Below the pieces are notes generated by a model. The model was given only the letters and a program-made list of their open reading frames with translations, searched no databases and was not told the DNA's origin. 64,000 nt of DNA, taken from assembly GCF_000213175.1 (NCBI RefSeq), contig NW_009799104.1, forward strand, positions 3,002,730-3,066,729, written 5' to 3'. The first letter of the stretch is position 1. Each line of letters opens with the position of its first letter. This document shows positions 26,091 to 38,021 of this stretch, one piece after another. The translations under genes and the position numbers were made by a program. The DNA comes from Neurospora tetrasperma FGSC 2508. Its lineage: Eukaryota > Ascomycota > Sordariomycetes > Sordariales > Sordariaceae.

Positions 26091-26976
26091 TCGGCGTTGC
26101 AAATACCAAGTAACAGTCCCGGCCACCAGAGGGAACCAAGTTGAGCACTTAAGCATAAATCAGAGGTAAATATCGTGGTACACGTATCCTGCCGTTCTGA
26201 CAAGAAGTTCTTTTCTCTAATCGGAGTTTAAAGCATGAAAGCGACTATACTTCGCAGAGGCGGGCAGACCGTGCCCAACCCAAGTTGACGTGCATCTGGA
26301 CTGTTGTTGGAGTTCGAAGCTGAGGCGCGAGACACTGCTGATGCTATAAGCCCATTTATGCGATTCATTCTCACCAACGATAGACATGTAATCATCGGAC
26401 GACAAGCACAATCCCCGACCGGAGCCAAGCGGAGTTACTCCACCCCCACCGGGACTCCGGGACGGGCCTCGGCCCCACTAATCCGGCCAAGCCCGCACTC
26501 CCGCGCCCCGGTACCCCGTCGTTGTGGCGCACTTGTCGGGAGTTCGCCCGATCAACAATGTCGATGAAGTCATGTTTGACAACAACTATCAAGGTTAGTG
26601 TTGAATATGTCTGTTTTTCCATACGAGATAACGCTGACGTCTGAATCAACGGCGTCAAAGGCAGAGCGGGGTCAGCGATGAGCGGGCGTGATGATCTGGT
26701 GCGGGGAAACATGAGAAACTGAACACCACACATCATTGGCGATCTGGCGAAAGATAGAAGAACTGAAATCAAAAACTCTTAAATCAACACTGTACTACTG
26801 TCAGCAAACGTAATCAGCGCGGCCCTTTCATCGTTTCATTTGCCACCGCGCTTGTTGACCTGTCCATCGCCCAAAGGTCATCGAGAGGTCCCTCTACGAA
26901 TATCTCAGGATAGACATCGTTCGGGTCTTCTATCAGCAATCTGATCGAGCATCAACCACTCCGTTACCCAATCACC

Positions 26977-28048
26977 ATGGCCTCAAGACTCAACAACCTC
27001 GCCGCCTTTCACCAGAAACTGGCCAAAGCCGATCGTATCCTCGCCATCTGCGGCGCCGGACTCTCTGCCGCCTCGGGACTCCCCACCTTTCGCGGTGCCG
27101 GCGGACTCTGGAGGAACTACGAGGCCACGGACCTAGCTACGCCAGAAGCATTTGCTTCGGATCCCGGTCTAGTATGGTTATTTTACGCCTATGTAAGTCT
27201 TCTTCTTCTTTCCTCCCCATCTCAAATCATATCACCAATCCCTCCTAAATCAACTAAACAAACCTCCTCAACAGCGCCGCCACATGGCCCTCCAAGCCCA
27301 ACCCAACGCAGGCCACCACGCCCTCGCCGCCCTCGCCAAGAAAAACCCCAACTTCCTGTGCCTAACTCAAAACGTCGACAACCTTTCCTCACGCGCCGGC
27401 CACCAGCAGCAGCAGCAGCAACTACAAACCCTCCACGGCTCCCTCTTCACCCTCCAATGCTCTTCCTACCCTTCACAATGCACCTACATTGACAAAAACA
27501 ACACTCTCGACCCTCTCTGCCCTGCTCTAGCACCCGCATCAGCATCAGCATCCATCAACCCCCCGTCCAATGACCCCCCAAACCCTTCCCATTCCCAATC
27601 ATCCAAAACCATCATCCCCTTACTAGACCCCAGCACCCCCCTCCCCCCCATCCCCAAATCCCACCTCCCCCACTGCCCACAATGCAAAAATCTACTGCGA
27701 CCAGGGGTAGTCTGGTTCGGCGAGTCCTTAGATCCCACCATGCTGGCCGAGATAGACGCGTGGATCGACCAAGGAGGTCCCATTGATATTGTGCTGGTCA
27801 TAGGGACCAGCAGCGTCGTCTACCCGGCGGCTGGGTACGCGGAGAAGGCGAGGACGAAGGGGAGGACGAGCGTGGTGACTGTTAATATGGAAGTGGACGA
27901 CGTTGAAGAGGAAGAGGGGTGGATGTGGGGAAAAGGAAAAAGAAGAAGACCGGAAGACTTGGTGTTTCAGGGGGGAGCGGAGGAGTGGTTGCCTAGGATG
28001 TTTGAGCCGGTGATTGGGGTTGCGAAGGATGATGGGAGGTATGAATAG
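26977..28048 (+). CDS. nst-6: Sir2-family NAD-dependent protein deacylase (SIRT5-like)
   Basis: Class III sirtuin of the SIRT5/CobB type, removing acyl groups from lysine using NAD+. Two exons (26977-27192 and 27275-28048) are separated by an 82-nt intron, giving 329 residues. The NAD-binding motif [15 protein letters not shown] lies at about 26-40. The Tyr-x-x-Arg pair that reads acidic acyl groups in SIRT5 is present as Tyr70 and Arg73, and lies across the splice junction. TQNVDNL (103-109) precedes the catalytic His126 in LHGS. Zinc cysteines follow: a CX6C pair (Cys134/Cys141, longer than the usual CX2C) and HCPQC. Two insertions are unusual: six Gln just before the catalytic His loop, and a Pro/Ser-rich stretch between the cysteine pairs. 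Later motifs [10 protein letters not shown] and [11 protein letters not shown] are intact. Acyl preference and compartment are inferred. The symbol comes from memory of the N. crassa sirtuin list. Confidence 0.9.
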
Positions 28049-29121
28049 AAAGGGGGAGGGTAGGAAGGATTTGGCAAGAGGAGTTTGAGAGGAAAAGAAG
28101 GGGAGTATGGGAGGTGATGGAGATGTGATGAAGAATTATGAAGATGAGGGTGGTGAAAACAAAGTGAGTGCTTGAACTGGGATCCACTACCACGTGGGAG
28201 ACGGCCCGGGCCGGATCCGATATGATCGGCGGACGGGACGGGAGCTGGATGCATGGTGACAGCATGAGACGAAAGGTAATGCCTGTGATACTCTTTGAAC
28301 TGGATCTAAAGGCTTTCTGAAGAGACTTTAGCTCGACCTGACAAAGAAACAGGCACCATCAAACGTAATAATCTCTTCACTACCAATAAGCATATGATAC
28401 ATTTAGAGACATACATAAAGTGTAACATATAGTAGCTTATTCGAACGCGCTACGGTCATGCTATTTTGCATGCCATCACAAGGTGTCCACCTCTTCCTCT
28501 TCATGAGCAGACCATAAACCGCCGCCCTAGCCAGGAACCATGACACCAACAATGACTATGACCCAACCAGACATCGGCTTCCGTACCATAACCGGGTATC
28601 CCCTTTGCCATTCCCTCGACAAAATGAGAATACGCACACCGGATTGTTGTTCCACATAATGCTCGCTTGCTTGGTCCTCAAGTGACCATAACATAATGCC
28701 ACTTTCCATTTCCTTAACACCCCACGCACGACGACAAAGCCAACCAACCCCAGCAGTCCCATCTTCGCCTTCAAACAGCTTGAGCACTTAGCCTTCATGC
28801 CAAGCTTCCTTCAGTAATGAACAAAAACCGGTTAGTATGAACAAAGAAACAGAATAACGCCCCATCAACGACAAGCCACCGGAACTCCCGCGCCCAATTA
28901 TGCTGGTAACGAACTTGTGCGTTGGGACAATTGAAGAAAAAAAGGAAAAAGAAAAGGAAACCTCTCCAACAATAAACGACACATGACACCGCCACGTGAC
29001 TCCCGACTGACTAAAGAGAAACAGGTTAAAAGGGGAGATGAAGAAAACAAGAAGGGAAAGCAAGTACAGCTAGTCGTCAGGAGCCATGGGTAGGTTTCAT
29101 GTGCGGCAACATGGCAGTAGT
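28049..29121. other. Intergenic region between convergent sirtuin and Dbf4 genes
   Basis: About 1.07 kb between convergent 3' ends. It holds 3' untranslated DNA and no coding frame that I recognise. Confidence 0.6.
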
Positions 29122-31361
29122 TTACTGCCACCTCTCATCACCCACGGACCGATAACGCGGCTCGCGAGGAGCGCGCGAGAGCTTGCCAAGGAGAGCGTCG
29201 AGCTGGGCCCAGTTGTCGTCGTTCTCGGCGAAGCGGCGATGCTTGCGGGATACAATATGCTACCGTCATGTTAGTAAACGTCATAGTATGCCTGATATTG
29301 AGGAAACTCACCGCATCAAAGTCCTCGAACTTATCTTGACAGTTTTCGCAGTAACCCGGCTTGGGATCGCGTGGCTTCGGCTTTGTCTGGGGAACGGGCG
29401 TGCTCGCGGTCCTGCGCAATTTCCTCTCCTTCTTGGCCTGCTCCTGCTTCCGAGCTTCATCATCCTCCCAGATACCAGGCATCGGGGGTTTGGCTGGATT
29501 ACCCAAGCTGGCGGCACGAGTGCACTGGGCGGCATCCACACCAATCTCGGCCAAGCGACGAACACCAGAGTCTTGCGAAAGGGAAGGACCACCAGCCTTC
29601 TGAAGAACCTTGCGCTGAAGACCCAAAACTTCCTTGCTGATACCGGCCTTGGCGCCAAGGACACCGGTGGTGGACGACACCATCTGAGAGCGAATGGCGG
29701 ATGTGAGCTTGTTGGCCTGGATGCCAGAAGCGACGGGCTCTCCGGCTACCAAACGGCCAACTTTGGTGGTATGGCTCATAAAGGCATTCTGCGAACGGAA
29801 ATCGACTGAAGGAGTGGACTCCTTGGCTGACTCGACGGTTTCGGGGGCATCATCAACTACTTCGGTTGCACGGTCGTTGGGTGCTTCCATCTCCTTAAGA
29901 GTACGCTTTCCCGTAACCGGCTTGGGTGATGGTACCTCGGGGGGCTGGAGGGTCTTGGTAGCCTTCTCGGTAGCGGCGGCGGCGGCATCTGCAGCTTTGA
30001 CAACTTTCTCCTTGGCCTGGGTCTTTTCCCGCCTCGTCCTTTCAGGGGGATCATAATCCTCAACGAATGGGCAACGGCCTTGAGATGCTACACGAAACTG
30101 AGGCCATTCGCCGTCCTTCTTGTCGGCAACTCTGTGGTACTCCCTCACCATGATCGGCCTCGTCTTCTCCTCGATATCGTACACGTAGATGTAGGGGCCC
30201 TTGAAGTAGTGGATGTCCTTGGTAACAACAGTGGGATCACGATCGGAGGGGCCGTGGACACGCTCATTCTGGAGCATTTGGAGTACATTCGCAGTCTGCT
30301 GGCGAGCCTTGGCCCTGTCAGCGGCTGCTGGTGTGTGGCCTCGGCCCAACAATGCAGCCTTGTACAAGTCCGTTTCAAGGACCATGCCGAGAATCCTCTG
30401 GAGTTTGTCAAGCGACCAGATCTTCTTGCCCATGTCCCGCGCACGGTGCAGGATGTCAGTGCTGCGTGCTTTCGGCTTCGGCATCGTCTCTTCCTGGGGC
30501 TGCACAGAGGATTTCCGGAGTGAGGGCTTGTCGAAAATGAGTTTGCGTCGGACCGAGTCGCCATTGCGGTTCAGGAGAGAGGGATCGATTGTCTTTGGCT
30601 GTTCACTTGTCGATTGCGTGTTGGTAACGGGCTGGTTCTCGTCCTGGACTGGCTTTACAGGGGGAATAGGACGGGTGGTGACGACATGGGTGATTTCGAT
30701 GGAAAAGAACTTTTCCTCGCGCTGTGACCGATGTGTAAGTATAAGCCGAGCGGTTGGGCCTGCATTGGGCAAGGGGTCGTTGACTTACAGCGCCCAATTG
30801 AGCGACTTGTTTAGCGAGCTTGTGACGTTGCTCGTCAGGAATGCTCTCAAAGTAGAAGACCATCTTGTGAAAGCGAGATCTCATAGAGGTTTGCCATATA
30901 CTGAGGTCTTCAAGTTCCTTTGCGGTGATGCGGTCGGTCGTCGTGGTGGAGGCGGTAGTGGTGGTGGTGGTGGTGGAGGCGGCATACAACCTCTCGGCAC
31001 GGGTGGTGCTGGTAGCCGCGGTGGTGCCTGATCTAGAAGAAGCCCTTTCAGGCCGTTCCCGATCAATGGGCCGGGATATCGTCGAGGCCTTGCGCGTGAT
31101 ATTGGACACATTGGACCGGGAGCTCGTCGGCGAGGCGGCGGCGCGTTGACCGCCATGTTCAATCATCTGTCTCTTGGCCGGCGGTGGTTGACCGTATGGC
31201 TCCTCTCTAAGCTGATCGGCATGGGAGCGGACGGCGGCCTTTTTAGAGCCCTGTAGTGCCAAGGCGGTAGCCGAGGACCCACGCAGCGGCGAGTTGGCGG
31301 CATTGGGGTTGTCGGAGAGAGGAGCCCTCTTAGTGCCCGAGGCAGTGGTGGTGGTCGACAT
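29122..31361 (-). CDS. dbf4: Dbf4-type regulatory subunit of Cdc7 kinase (DDK)
   Basis: Activating subunit of the Cdc7 kinase that phosphorylates Mcm proteins to fire replication origins. Three exons (31361-30789, 30721-29312, 29259-29122) give 706 residues. All three Dbf4 motifs are present. Motif N is BRCT-like and begins at FYFESIPDEQRHKL (about 169); it is split by the first intron and continues with FFSIEITHVVTT. Motif M, which binds Cdc7, is GPYIYVYDIEEKTRP. Motif C is a zinc finger, Cys649-X2-Cys652-X9-His662-X5-His668, completed only when the second intron is removed (HIVSRKHRRFA). Near the N terminus, RAPLSDNPN (12-20) fits the RxxLxxxxN destruction box, suggesting APC/C-controlled turnover as known for Dbf4. 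The N-terminal 150 residues are basic and Ser/Thr-rich. The start ATG is the first in the frame. Confidence 0.92.
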
Positions 31362-32743
31362 TGCTGTGGGATGTCGATCTAGAGATACTGTTGTCTTGTA
31401 ATATATCCAGTCAACATGCTATGGGTGTGGTGTTGTTTCTGTTTGTTCCGAAACGCCGGCTCGGGGATGGTAAGGGAGGGAGACAGCTTCCGGGTTGTCT
31501 GTCTGGTCGCGTGCTGATACTAGCTTGGACTTTGGGTAGGGGGACCCCGGATAACTATGGTACACCAAGAATCAAGTCGAGTGTTGGGTGCGAGTGCTGA
31601 GTGCTGTTGGTAATCGGCGACTCGACAGACAAGACAAAGTGGTTAGGCTCGGTGATCGATGGTGTCGATGGTCGAACAATGGCCCAATGCGGTCGGACAC
31701 TTATTCGTCGTCGATCGTTTGTCGTTGGCTGGCTGGGAAGGAGCAAGGAAGCACTCGACCCTGGCCTGGGCGCAAAACAACTAAAGTGAGGCGGTTGGTG
31801 GTGGAGGTTGGGGCACAGTTGTCTGTTCTTTTGTGCTGCCACCAAAAACGCGTCTGTCGATTTTTGTCGCTGGAGGTTTTGGCTCCGTCGTCGCAGTGGC
31901 ACGCGCTGTGCTCCGATGACAGGAAGGAAGAAGGGGCCGCTGTTGAACAAAACGAAACGGCTGAGGCCAATTGGATTATCTGCGCAAACCTTCCAATGTC
32001 GAATTGCGCCCGAAGTCAATCGACACTGCGAACAGGCCAAGATGGGTGTTCTGGTGTTGGTGGGTGGTCAAAAAACCTTCGTGTAATCAAAGTGTTTGGT
32101 TTTGATATTGACAGTCGCGACAGCAGGGTCCAGCAGGCCATACCTCTAGGCAATGTGGGGGGGAAGTGCAGGCGCCCGGCCCGGGGTGGTTGCACTGCCC
32201 TACACTGAAAAGCGCTGACAATGAAAATACACCGGCGCCTGGCAGCTGTGGTTTGTTGTTGCTGTGCTGGGGAATGCCAACAGCAGCTCCACATCCGCGG
32301 CTTGCAGCTGGCAGACAGCATTTGAGGCCCAGCGAGACCTGAACTCTTGGCAGTCCAGTGAAGCGCCTGGCAACTGTCAGCATGAATTTGATCAAAAGTG
32401 AGAATGATAAAGTGACGATATCCCATGTCTTTGCCTTCACAAAAACATTTGAACAGGCATCTTGTCTGCTGTGAAGCATTTCAACTTCATTTCTCGCCGT
32501 ACATTGTTGCTTGGGGAATTTGGAGGTTGGTAAAGGTTGAGATTCCAACAACCCCATGATCAGTTTGTAACTAGAGTTTAGGTGCTGGTAGTCCTAGTAA
32601 TAGGTATCATCAATATTGCGAGCCATCCCAAACCAAGTTCACCTACACTAACCCGGCGAGCCGAGGTGAACTCACACCTCGTTCTCACCTAACCACCACA
32701 TTCCTTACCCTCATCACCCTTTGACAACCACCCTTTATTTGAC
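31362..32743. other. Shared promoter region of dbf4 and icp55
   Basis: 1.38 kb between divergent genes. It carries no supportable gene; the open frames are short. C/T-rich leaders approach the ATG on the icp55 side (about 32640-32740). Confidence 0.6.
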
Positions 32744-34270
32744 ATGAAGCTTCCCCAAGCCGTCCTGCGGCAATGTTCCCGACACTTGCGCTCTCAGAGT
32801 AACTGGCCTCTCCAACCACGTCTCCAATCTGCCAGGTCCATCATCCCCGCATCTCACCCAAGCTCACCACCATCAACACCATGGCGCCCATCCCGGACCT
32901 ACGCAACGACGACGACGACGACAACAGTCTCAGCCGCCGACCTCGAATTCGGCCAGCCTGTCTACGAAACGCACCCCCACATCCTGCAACCGGGTGAACT
33001 AACCCCCGGCATCACGGCCCAAGAATACCACGAGCGACGTTCCAAGCTCGCCTTCGCGCTTCCCGAAAACGGCATCGCCATTCTCGCCTCCTCGGAACTC
33101 AAATACCGCTCCGGCGCCGTCTTCTTCCCCTTCCGACAGGACTCCAACTTCCTCTATCTCACCGGCTTCTCCGAGCCCGACTCGCTAGCCATCATCCAAA
33201 AGACCGGTCCCAAACCGGGCGACTACGTCTTCCACCTCTTCTGCCGGCCCAAAGACCCGCGCGCCGAGCAATGGTCCGGCCCCTGGTCCGGGCTGCAAGC
33301 AGCCGAGGATGTCTTCAACGCCGATTTCACAGGGGACATCGCCAAGGTTGAGACCTTGCTGCCACCCATCCTTCGCGGCGCCGGCAAGGTCTACACGGAC
33401 ATCACGCCCTCCACCCCCGTCACCGGCCAACTAGTCACCACCCTCCTCTCGCACCTGCACCTCCCCCCGGCTCCCCTAGCCGGGCTCGTCCACTCCTTGC
33501 GGGCCATCAAATCCCCCGCCGAGATCTCCAACATGCGCCACGCCGGCCGCGTCTCCGGGCGCGCCCTCACCTCCGCCATGCGCCGCTCTTGGTCGTCCGA
33601 AAAGGACCTCGAAGCCTACCTCAACTACGCCTTCACCTCGCACGGCCTCTCGGGCCCCGCCTACGTGCCCGTCATCGCGGGCGGCAGTCGGGGCAACATG
33701 ATCCATTACGTGCACAACAACCGGCTCCTCAACCAGGACGACATGGTGCTCGTCGACGCAGGCGGCGAGTACGGCACCTACATCACCGACATTACGCGCA
33801 CCTGGCCCGTCAACGGAAAGTTCTCGGCCCCGCAGCGGGATCTGTACGAAGCCGTCCTGACCGTGCAGCGCAAAATGGTTTCCCTCTGTCGCGAGAACGC
33901 CACCTTGTCACTGGACCAGATCCACCGCGCCACTGAAGCCGGTTTGCGCGAGCAACTTACCTTGCTTGGCTTCGATCTTTCATCAGGGGGAGGCAAGATG
34001 GATGTGTTGTTCCCTCACCATGTGGGCCATTATGTTGGGTTGGATGTGCATGATACGCCTGGTTACTCGAGGAGTTTGACGCTGAGGCAGGGGCATGCGG
34101 TGACGATTGAGCCGGGGGTCTATGTGCCGCAAGACGATGACCGGTTTCCCGAGCATTTCCGGGGACTGGCGGTTCGGATTGAGGATAGTGTGGTGGTGGA
34201 CGTGGAGAGCCCCTTGATCTTGACGACGGAGGCGGTTAAGGAGGTGGTGGACATTGAGGCTTTGAGTTAG
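32744..34270 (+). CDS. icp55: Mitochondrial Xaa-Pro aminopeptidase / intermediate cleaving peptidase Icp55
   Basis: Metallopeptidase (family M24B) that trims one residue from mitochondrial precursors after the main processing protease has cut, which stabilises them. A single exon encodes 508 residues. The first about 55 residues are rich in Arg, Ser, Gln and Pro and lack acidic residues, as expected for a mitochondrial targeting sequence. The aminopeptidase P N-domain follows (about 85-240, with DSNFLYLTGF and FHLFCRPKDPRAE). In the catalytic domain all five metal ligands are in place: Asp338, Asp349, His429, Glu456 and Glu480, with the expected HVGHYVGLDVHD motif. Length and order match Icp55/XPNPEP3. 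It is transcribed divergently from dbf4. Confidence 0.92.
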   Translation: MKLPQAVLRQCSRHLRSQSNWPLQPRLQSARSIIPASHPSSPPSTPWRPSRTYATTTTTTTVSAADLEFGQPVYETHPHILQPGELTPGITAQEYHERRSKLAFALPENGIAILASSELKYRSGAVFFPFRQDSNFLYLTGFSEPDSLAIIQKTGPKPGDYVFHLFCRPKDPRAEQWSGPWSGLQAAEDVFNADFTGDIAKVETLLPPILRGAGKVYTDITPSTPVTGQLVTTLLSHLHLPPAPLAGLVHSLRAIKSPAEISNMRHAGRVSGRALTSAMRRSWSSEKDLEAYLNYAFTSHGLSGPAYVPVIAGGSRGNMIHYVHNNRLLNQDDMVLVDAGGEYGTYITDITRTWPVNGKFSAPQRDLYEAVLTVQRKMVSLCRENATLSLDQIHRATEAGLREQLTLLGFDLSSGGGKMDVLFPHHVGHYVGLDVHDTPGYSRSLTLRQGHAVTIEPGVYVPQDDDRFPEHFRGLAVRIEDSVVVDVESPLILTTEAVKEVVDIEALS

Positions 34271-35409
34271 TGAGTGAGTGAGTTTGTGGTTATTGATGGG
34301 GGAGGGGAGGGGAGGTATTGTGTATAGATGGGAGGAGGTATTGTATATATCCGTGTATCAGATTCTACTGTATATGAATACCCACTCTGAAACTAAGATT
34401 ATGGTTGAGGGGTGATCGATCCTTTTTCAGACGCGGATTATCTGTCTCCTTCAGTCTTCAATTGTAGACTTTCTTATGTATGATATGAGAGTCTACCTAT
34501 GCAGATCAAAAGCCGTCATGGTTTTCAGTCATTGAACAGTAAGCCACTCAACCCTATCCCACTGTACACTTCGAACTCTTCTAGAAGGAAGTTCATCTCC
34601 TCCTAATCACATATTGAAAGCGGAAGAGCACAATCATTACGTCACTCGGTTTGGTGGTCACCATTCACAACTCGCTAAGTTTAAGGCAAGAAGATTCCCA
34701 TTACGACAACCTCCCTTCTCACGTAGACTGAACATACACTTGACAGACTCGTTAACACGGCACAATGTGCATCTAGGCTCACCAATAGCATCTCATGGAA
34801 CTTGGCCCTCAACTTCATCACTAAGAAGTTCTTTGGGAAGTGATCTTAGCTATCAGCTTAATTCTTGGATATTTCGTCACCGTTCGGTGATCTAAAGCTC
34901 GCGCACCCCGCGAACCAAGTTGAACGCATCGCAATCGCCTCTTGAAATCTGTTCTCAAGGGGCCATGGTAAACGATCCCGAATCACGAGTCTCGTCCATA
35001 ATCTTTATATCATCGAACCCTTTTCTTTCCATTGACTCGTCCTTTTCTTCCAACATATCTTCCATCTTCCACGGGAAATGACCTGACCAAGAAAAACCCT
35101 CAGCTCAATTTTATTCCCTTCTCGTCATGCTATTTTCGCATCTTTTGCCCCTTTCATCGCCCCTTCAGATACCTTGTGTCAGGCTCGGAGCGGGTGACCA
35201 ACAAACGTTTTGAGAAGTGGGATTGATACCGAATCAATACTTCATAAAATAGAACAAGTTACACATAGATTGTCGAAACAAGTTCATCAAGATAGATAAA
35301 CAGATATGTTATAAAATCACGCCTCAAAGCCAATCAATGCTTAGACGCTAAACAAATGACATAAAAATACAAAGTGGCACAAATCGCCGACCTTGTTGAA
35401 GCCGACGTT
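34271..35409. other. Intergenic region between convergent genes
   Basis: 1.14 kb between the 3' ends of icp55 and the bHLH gene. AT content rises after 34300, consistent with 3' UTRs. No gene or RNA signature was recognised. Confidence 0.6.
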
Positions 35410-37079
35410 CTAGCAGAATCCTCTGGGGTCGAACAGAGTCCTGCTATACGCTGGCATCTGGTACGCCGTCGCGGCCGTGTGATTGAGCAGTTGTTCAAAC
35501 GCCTGCAGTTTTCGCGAGAGCTCTCGGTGCTCCATGGTGATTTGCTTGTTCCTCCGCTCGAGCTGGTGTATGTATTCGGTGGCCTTGGTGAGGATTGTTC
35601 CCTGTGCTTGTGGTCAGTCTCTCCCCTCCACGAACCTTGGCCGTGCGTGTCAGGAGGCAAACTTACCTTGCTAACTTTGGGCGCTCTCGAATTTTGCGAC
35701 CCGTCATCTTCCACCCCTCCAGCCTCCGATATTGTGTGAAGCGCAGGGACCGCCTCCCGCAGCTCGGCAATTTTATCCTTGAGATTTGTCCGATATTTCC
35801 TTTCAATGTCGTTATGCGCCGTCCGATCCCCAATCTTGTGCTTTTCCTCTACCTTTCTGTGCTTGTCACCACTACCCATCCTCTCGCTCGACTTTTCGCT
35901 TATGCTGCCGTGTTTGTGGGAGGGTCTCGCTGGTGCTGGTCGTGACTGGGATGATGTGCTCGCCCGCGGTGGTGATACAGGCCTCGGCATCTGACCACCA
36001 CCCATCGATGAACTTGCATAACTCGAGCCGAACCCCGAGTTGAACCCAGTTGCCATATCCCCAAAGTTGAGGTTGATGTTGGAGCCGAGTCCTCCCATGC
36101 TGGGCCCAGGATTCATGGCAATTGCAATCAGTCGTCGCTGTTCGGCCTCGTTCAGGGCTTGTTGGTTGAGTCCTATCAGGGAGTCCATTCTGAGACCGGG
36201 TTGTGGGCGCTCCCAGCTAAGGGGTGTCGAGTAGAGACCTTCACGCGGGGGTACTTCTTGCGGCGGAGCTGTATCTATTTTGGAAAGCTGCTCAGCCAGA
36301 TTCAGGGACATCGCCCGCTCATCCTCCGATAGAGCATTATCCAAGGCGCTGTCTTCCATGTAGTCCTCGGATTTTAGCGTACCAGCAGTTCTTCGGTGAG
36401 GGGGGGCCGTTGTTGCCATGGAGTGTGCCGTGCTCCGACGTCTTGAAAAAGCGATTAGGAACTAAACTTTTTTGGTCCAAGCGGTTTAAGGGTTTAAACC
36501 TACCGTTGTTGCTGTTGCTGTTGTTGTTGTTGGGATAGCTGCGGGGCTCTTCCTTTCCCTTTGTGATCCTGCCGAGGGGGCTCTGTGATTTCAGAAAGAT
36601 CATCGAAGTTGTCGTCGTTGTCGAACTGCAACCAATAGTCCGGCTCGTCGAACGGTGATAGCTCAGAGTCCAGCCTTGTTCGTTTCCTCTCATGGCCTTC
36701 CCGGGTTCTGGACGATTTTGAAGACGGCATTCCGGTATGACTGCCATACATGGACGGCCGTCGGGTCATTGAAGGATGAGAGGACATGCCAGTGAAAGCA
36801 GTTGCTGGAGAAGTTTGTGAGAGAGAGTCAAGTGACATGGTCGTCGTTGCCGTCGAGTTCATGCCAGAATGGTTGGCTTCCAGTGATGGCGCGGTGCCCC
36901 ATAGTGTTGGCGACTGCGTAGAGGTAGACCCTGACAAGTTGTAAGATTGGTCAACGGGGTTGACCGTCTGGGTAGCGTCAGCAGCGAGACAAGACAGATA
37001 GCAAGGACACAATAGAAAGTGCTACCTGGTGATTGGGTACTGAGAAGTACTCGAGACGTCTGAGTGTGTTGGGATCCAT
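35410..37079 (-). CDS. SREBP-type basic helix-loop-helix transcription factor without membrane anchor
   Basis: Four exons (37079-37026, 36967-36504, 36441-35667, 35601-35410) encode 494 residues. The DNA-binding region starts near residue 382 with HNDIERKYRTNLKDKI. The Tyr in ERKYR is the residue that separates SREBP-like bHLH factors from others and lets them bind sterol-response-type sites as well as E-boxes. The last intron falls inside the loop. Exon 4 supplies helix 2 (GTILTKATEYIHQLE) and a short leucine-zipper-like continuation, and the protein stops about 25 residues later. No transmembrane segments follow, so this is not a membrane-bound SREBP. The closest concept is the soluble SrbB type. 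Exon 2 ends in nine Gln next to the splice site. The first exon is only 18 codons. Targets are unknown. Confidence 0.88.
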
Positions 37080-37993
37080 CTTATTACGTGAGCATGCCGT
37101 GAGGCTGTCAGGACTAACACGAAACGAGGCGACGATGATGAAGATCGCGGAGGTCAAGTTGAAACCGTCGACGAAATAACCGGAAGCCTCGTGGCCGAGA
37201 AGAGTAAAAACGTGTGAGATGCCGAGGGGTTGGTTCTGAGTTCCAGCTTTGTGTTGTAGATCATCTGCAGATGTCTACGACAAGCTCAAAGGGGGGGGGG
37301 CTTCTTGGTCAAAGCCCAGACTTGCGGGGAGGACTAGTTTTCCACCGCCACTTGTATGGTCCGCGGAATAAGCTAATATCTGGATCTGAATGCTGTTCCT
37401 GACGACATGGATATAAGGATGAGCAAAAGCTCCGGGTGGCGGAAACCGTTCAATTCATTCGACTACAAGTCGTCGATGGGTGAAGGGATGGGAAACGCAA
37501 TGGCACCAGAGACCGTGACTAGCGGAACGATAACACTCGAGCCTGTGCCTCCTTTCTGTTTTGTCGGGGTTTTTTTGGGGGGTTTTTTTTTTTTAAACTG
37601 TCTTGTCTCCAGCCCGCACAATGAGTATCGTCTTTTTGTGTCGACTAATAACTTTTTCAGTTAAAGATGGGGGCTCGAGAAACACTGAAGGTGGATGGCG
37701 CGACAATCAGGAGTTTGGCGTAGCGAACTGGCGCAAAGCTCTGTGCTTGTTGGATGGCAGAAGAGTGCGTAATTGGGCGAAACCAAAAGCCGCGGGCAGT
37801 GGTGTAAATCACCAGATTTGAGTCAGGAAGGCGGGAGAAGAAGGCCGCGGATTGGCAAAGCCAAAGAGGTCAGAGGTGTCGCAAACTATGAGCACGGCGT
37901 ACAAAGTTGCGTGGATCTGTTGGCCAGCCTAGAAGAGGTAGAACTAGGGTTCACCAACAGCAGCAAGTCTCCAAGGAAGCTAGGACTAACCCA

Positions 37994-38021
37994 AGGTAGG
38001 TAGGTAGGTAGGTAGGTAGGT
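37994..38021. repeat. (AGGT)n microsatellite
   Basis: About seven tandem AGGT units in the upstream region of the bHLH gene, matching the tetranucleotide type also seen at 24.6 kb. Confidence 0.9.

Larger units (their letters stand above)
23289..26976. other. Intergenic region with microsatellites
   Basis: 3.7 kb between two plus-strand genes. It holds a compound tetranucleotide block (about 24612-24775), a G-rich run (24976-24996), an A-rich run (25377-25389) and a tRNA-like relic (26019-26090). A GC-rich stretch at about 26405-26550 lies upstream of the sirtuin gene. No open frame with coding character was seen. Confidence 0.6.

Noticed and set aside
30213-31031. 272-codon plus-strand frame across dbf4
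   Set aside because: Antisense to exons that carry all three Dbf4 motifs; it ends in a poly-Gly run from the ACC/ACG repeats of the sense gene.
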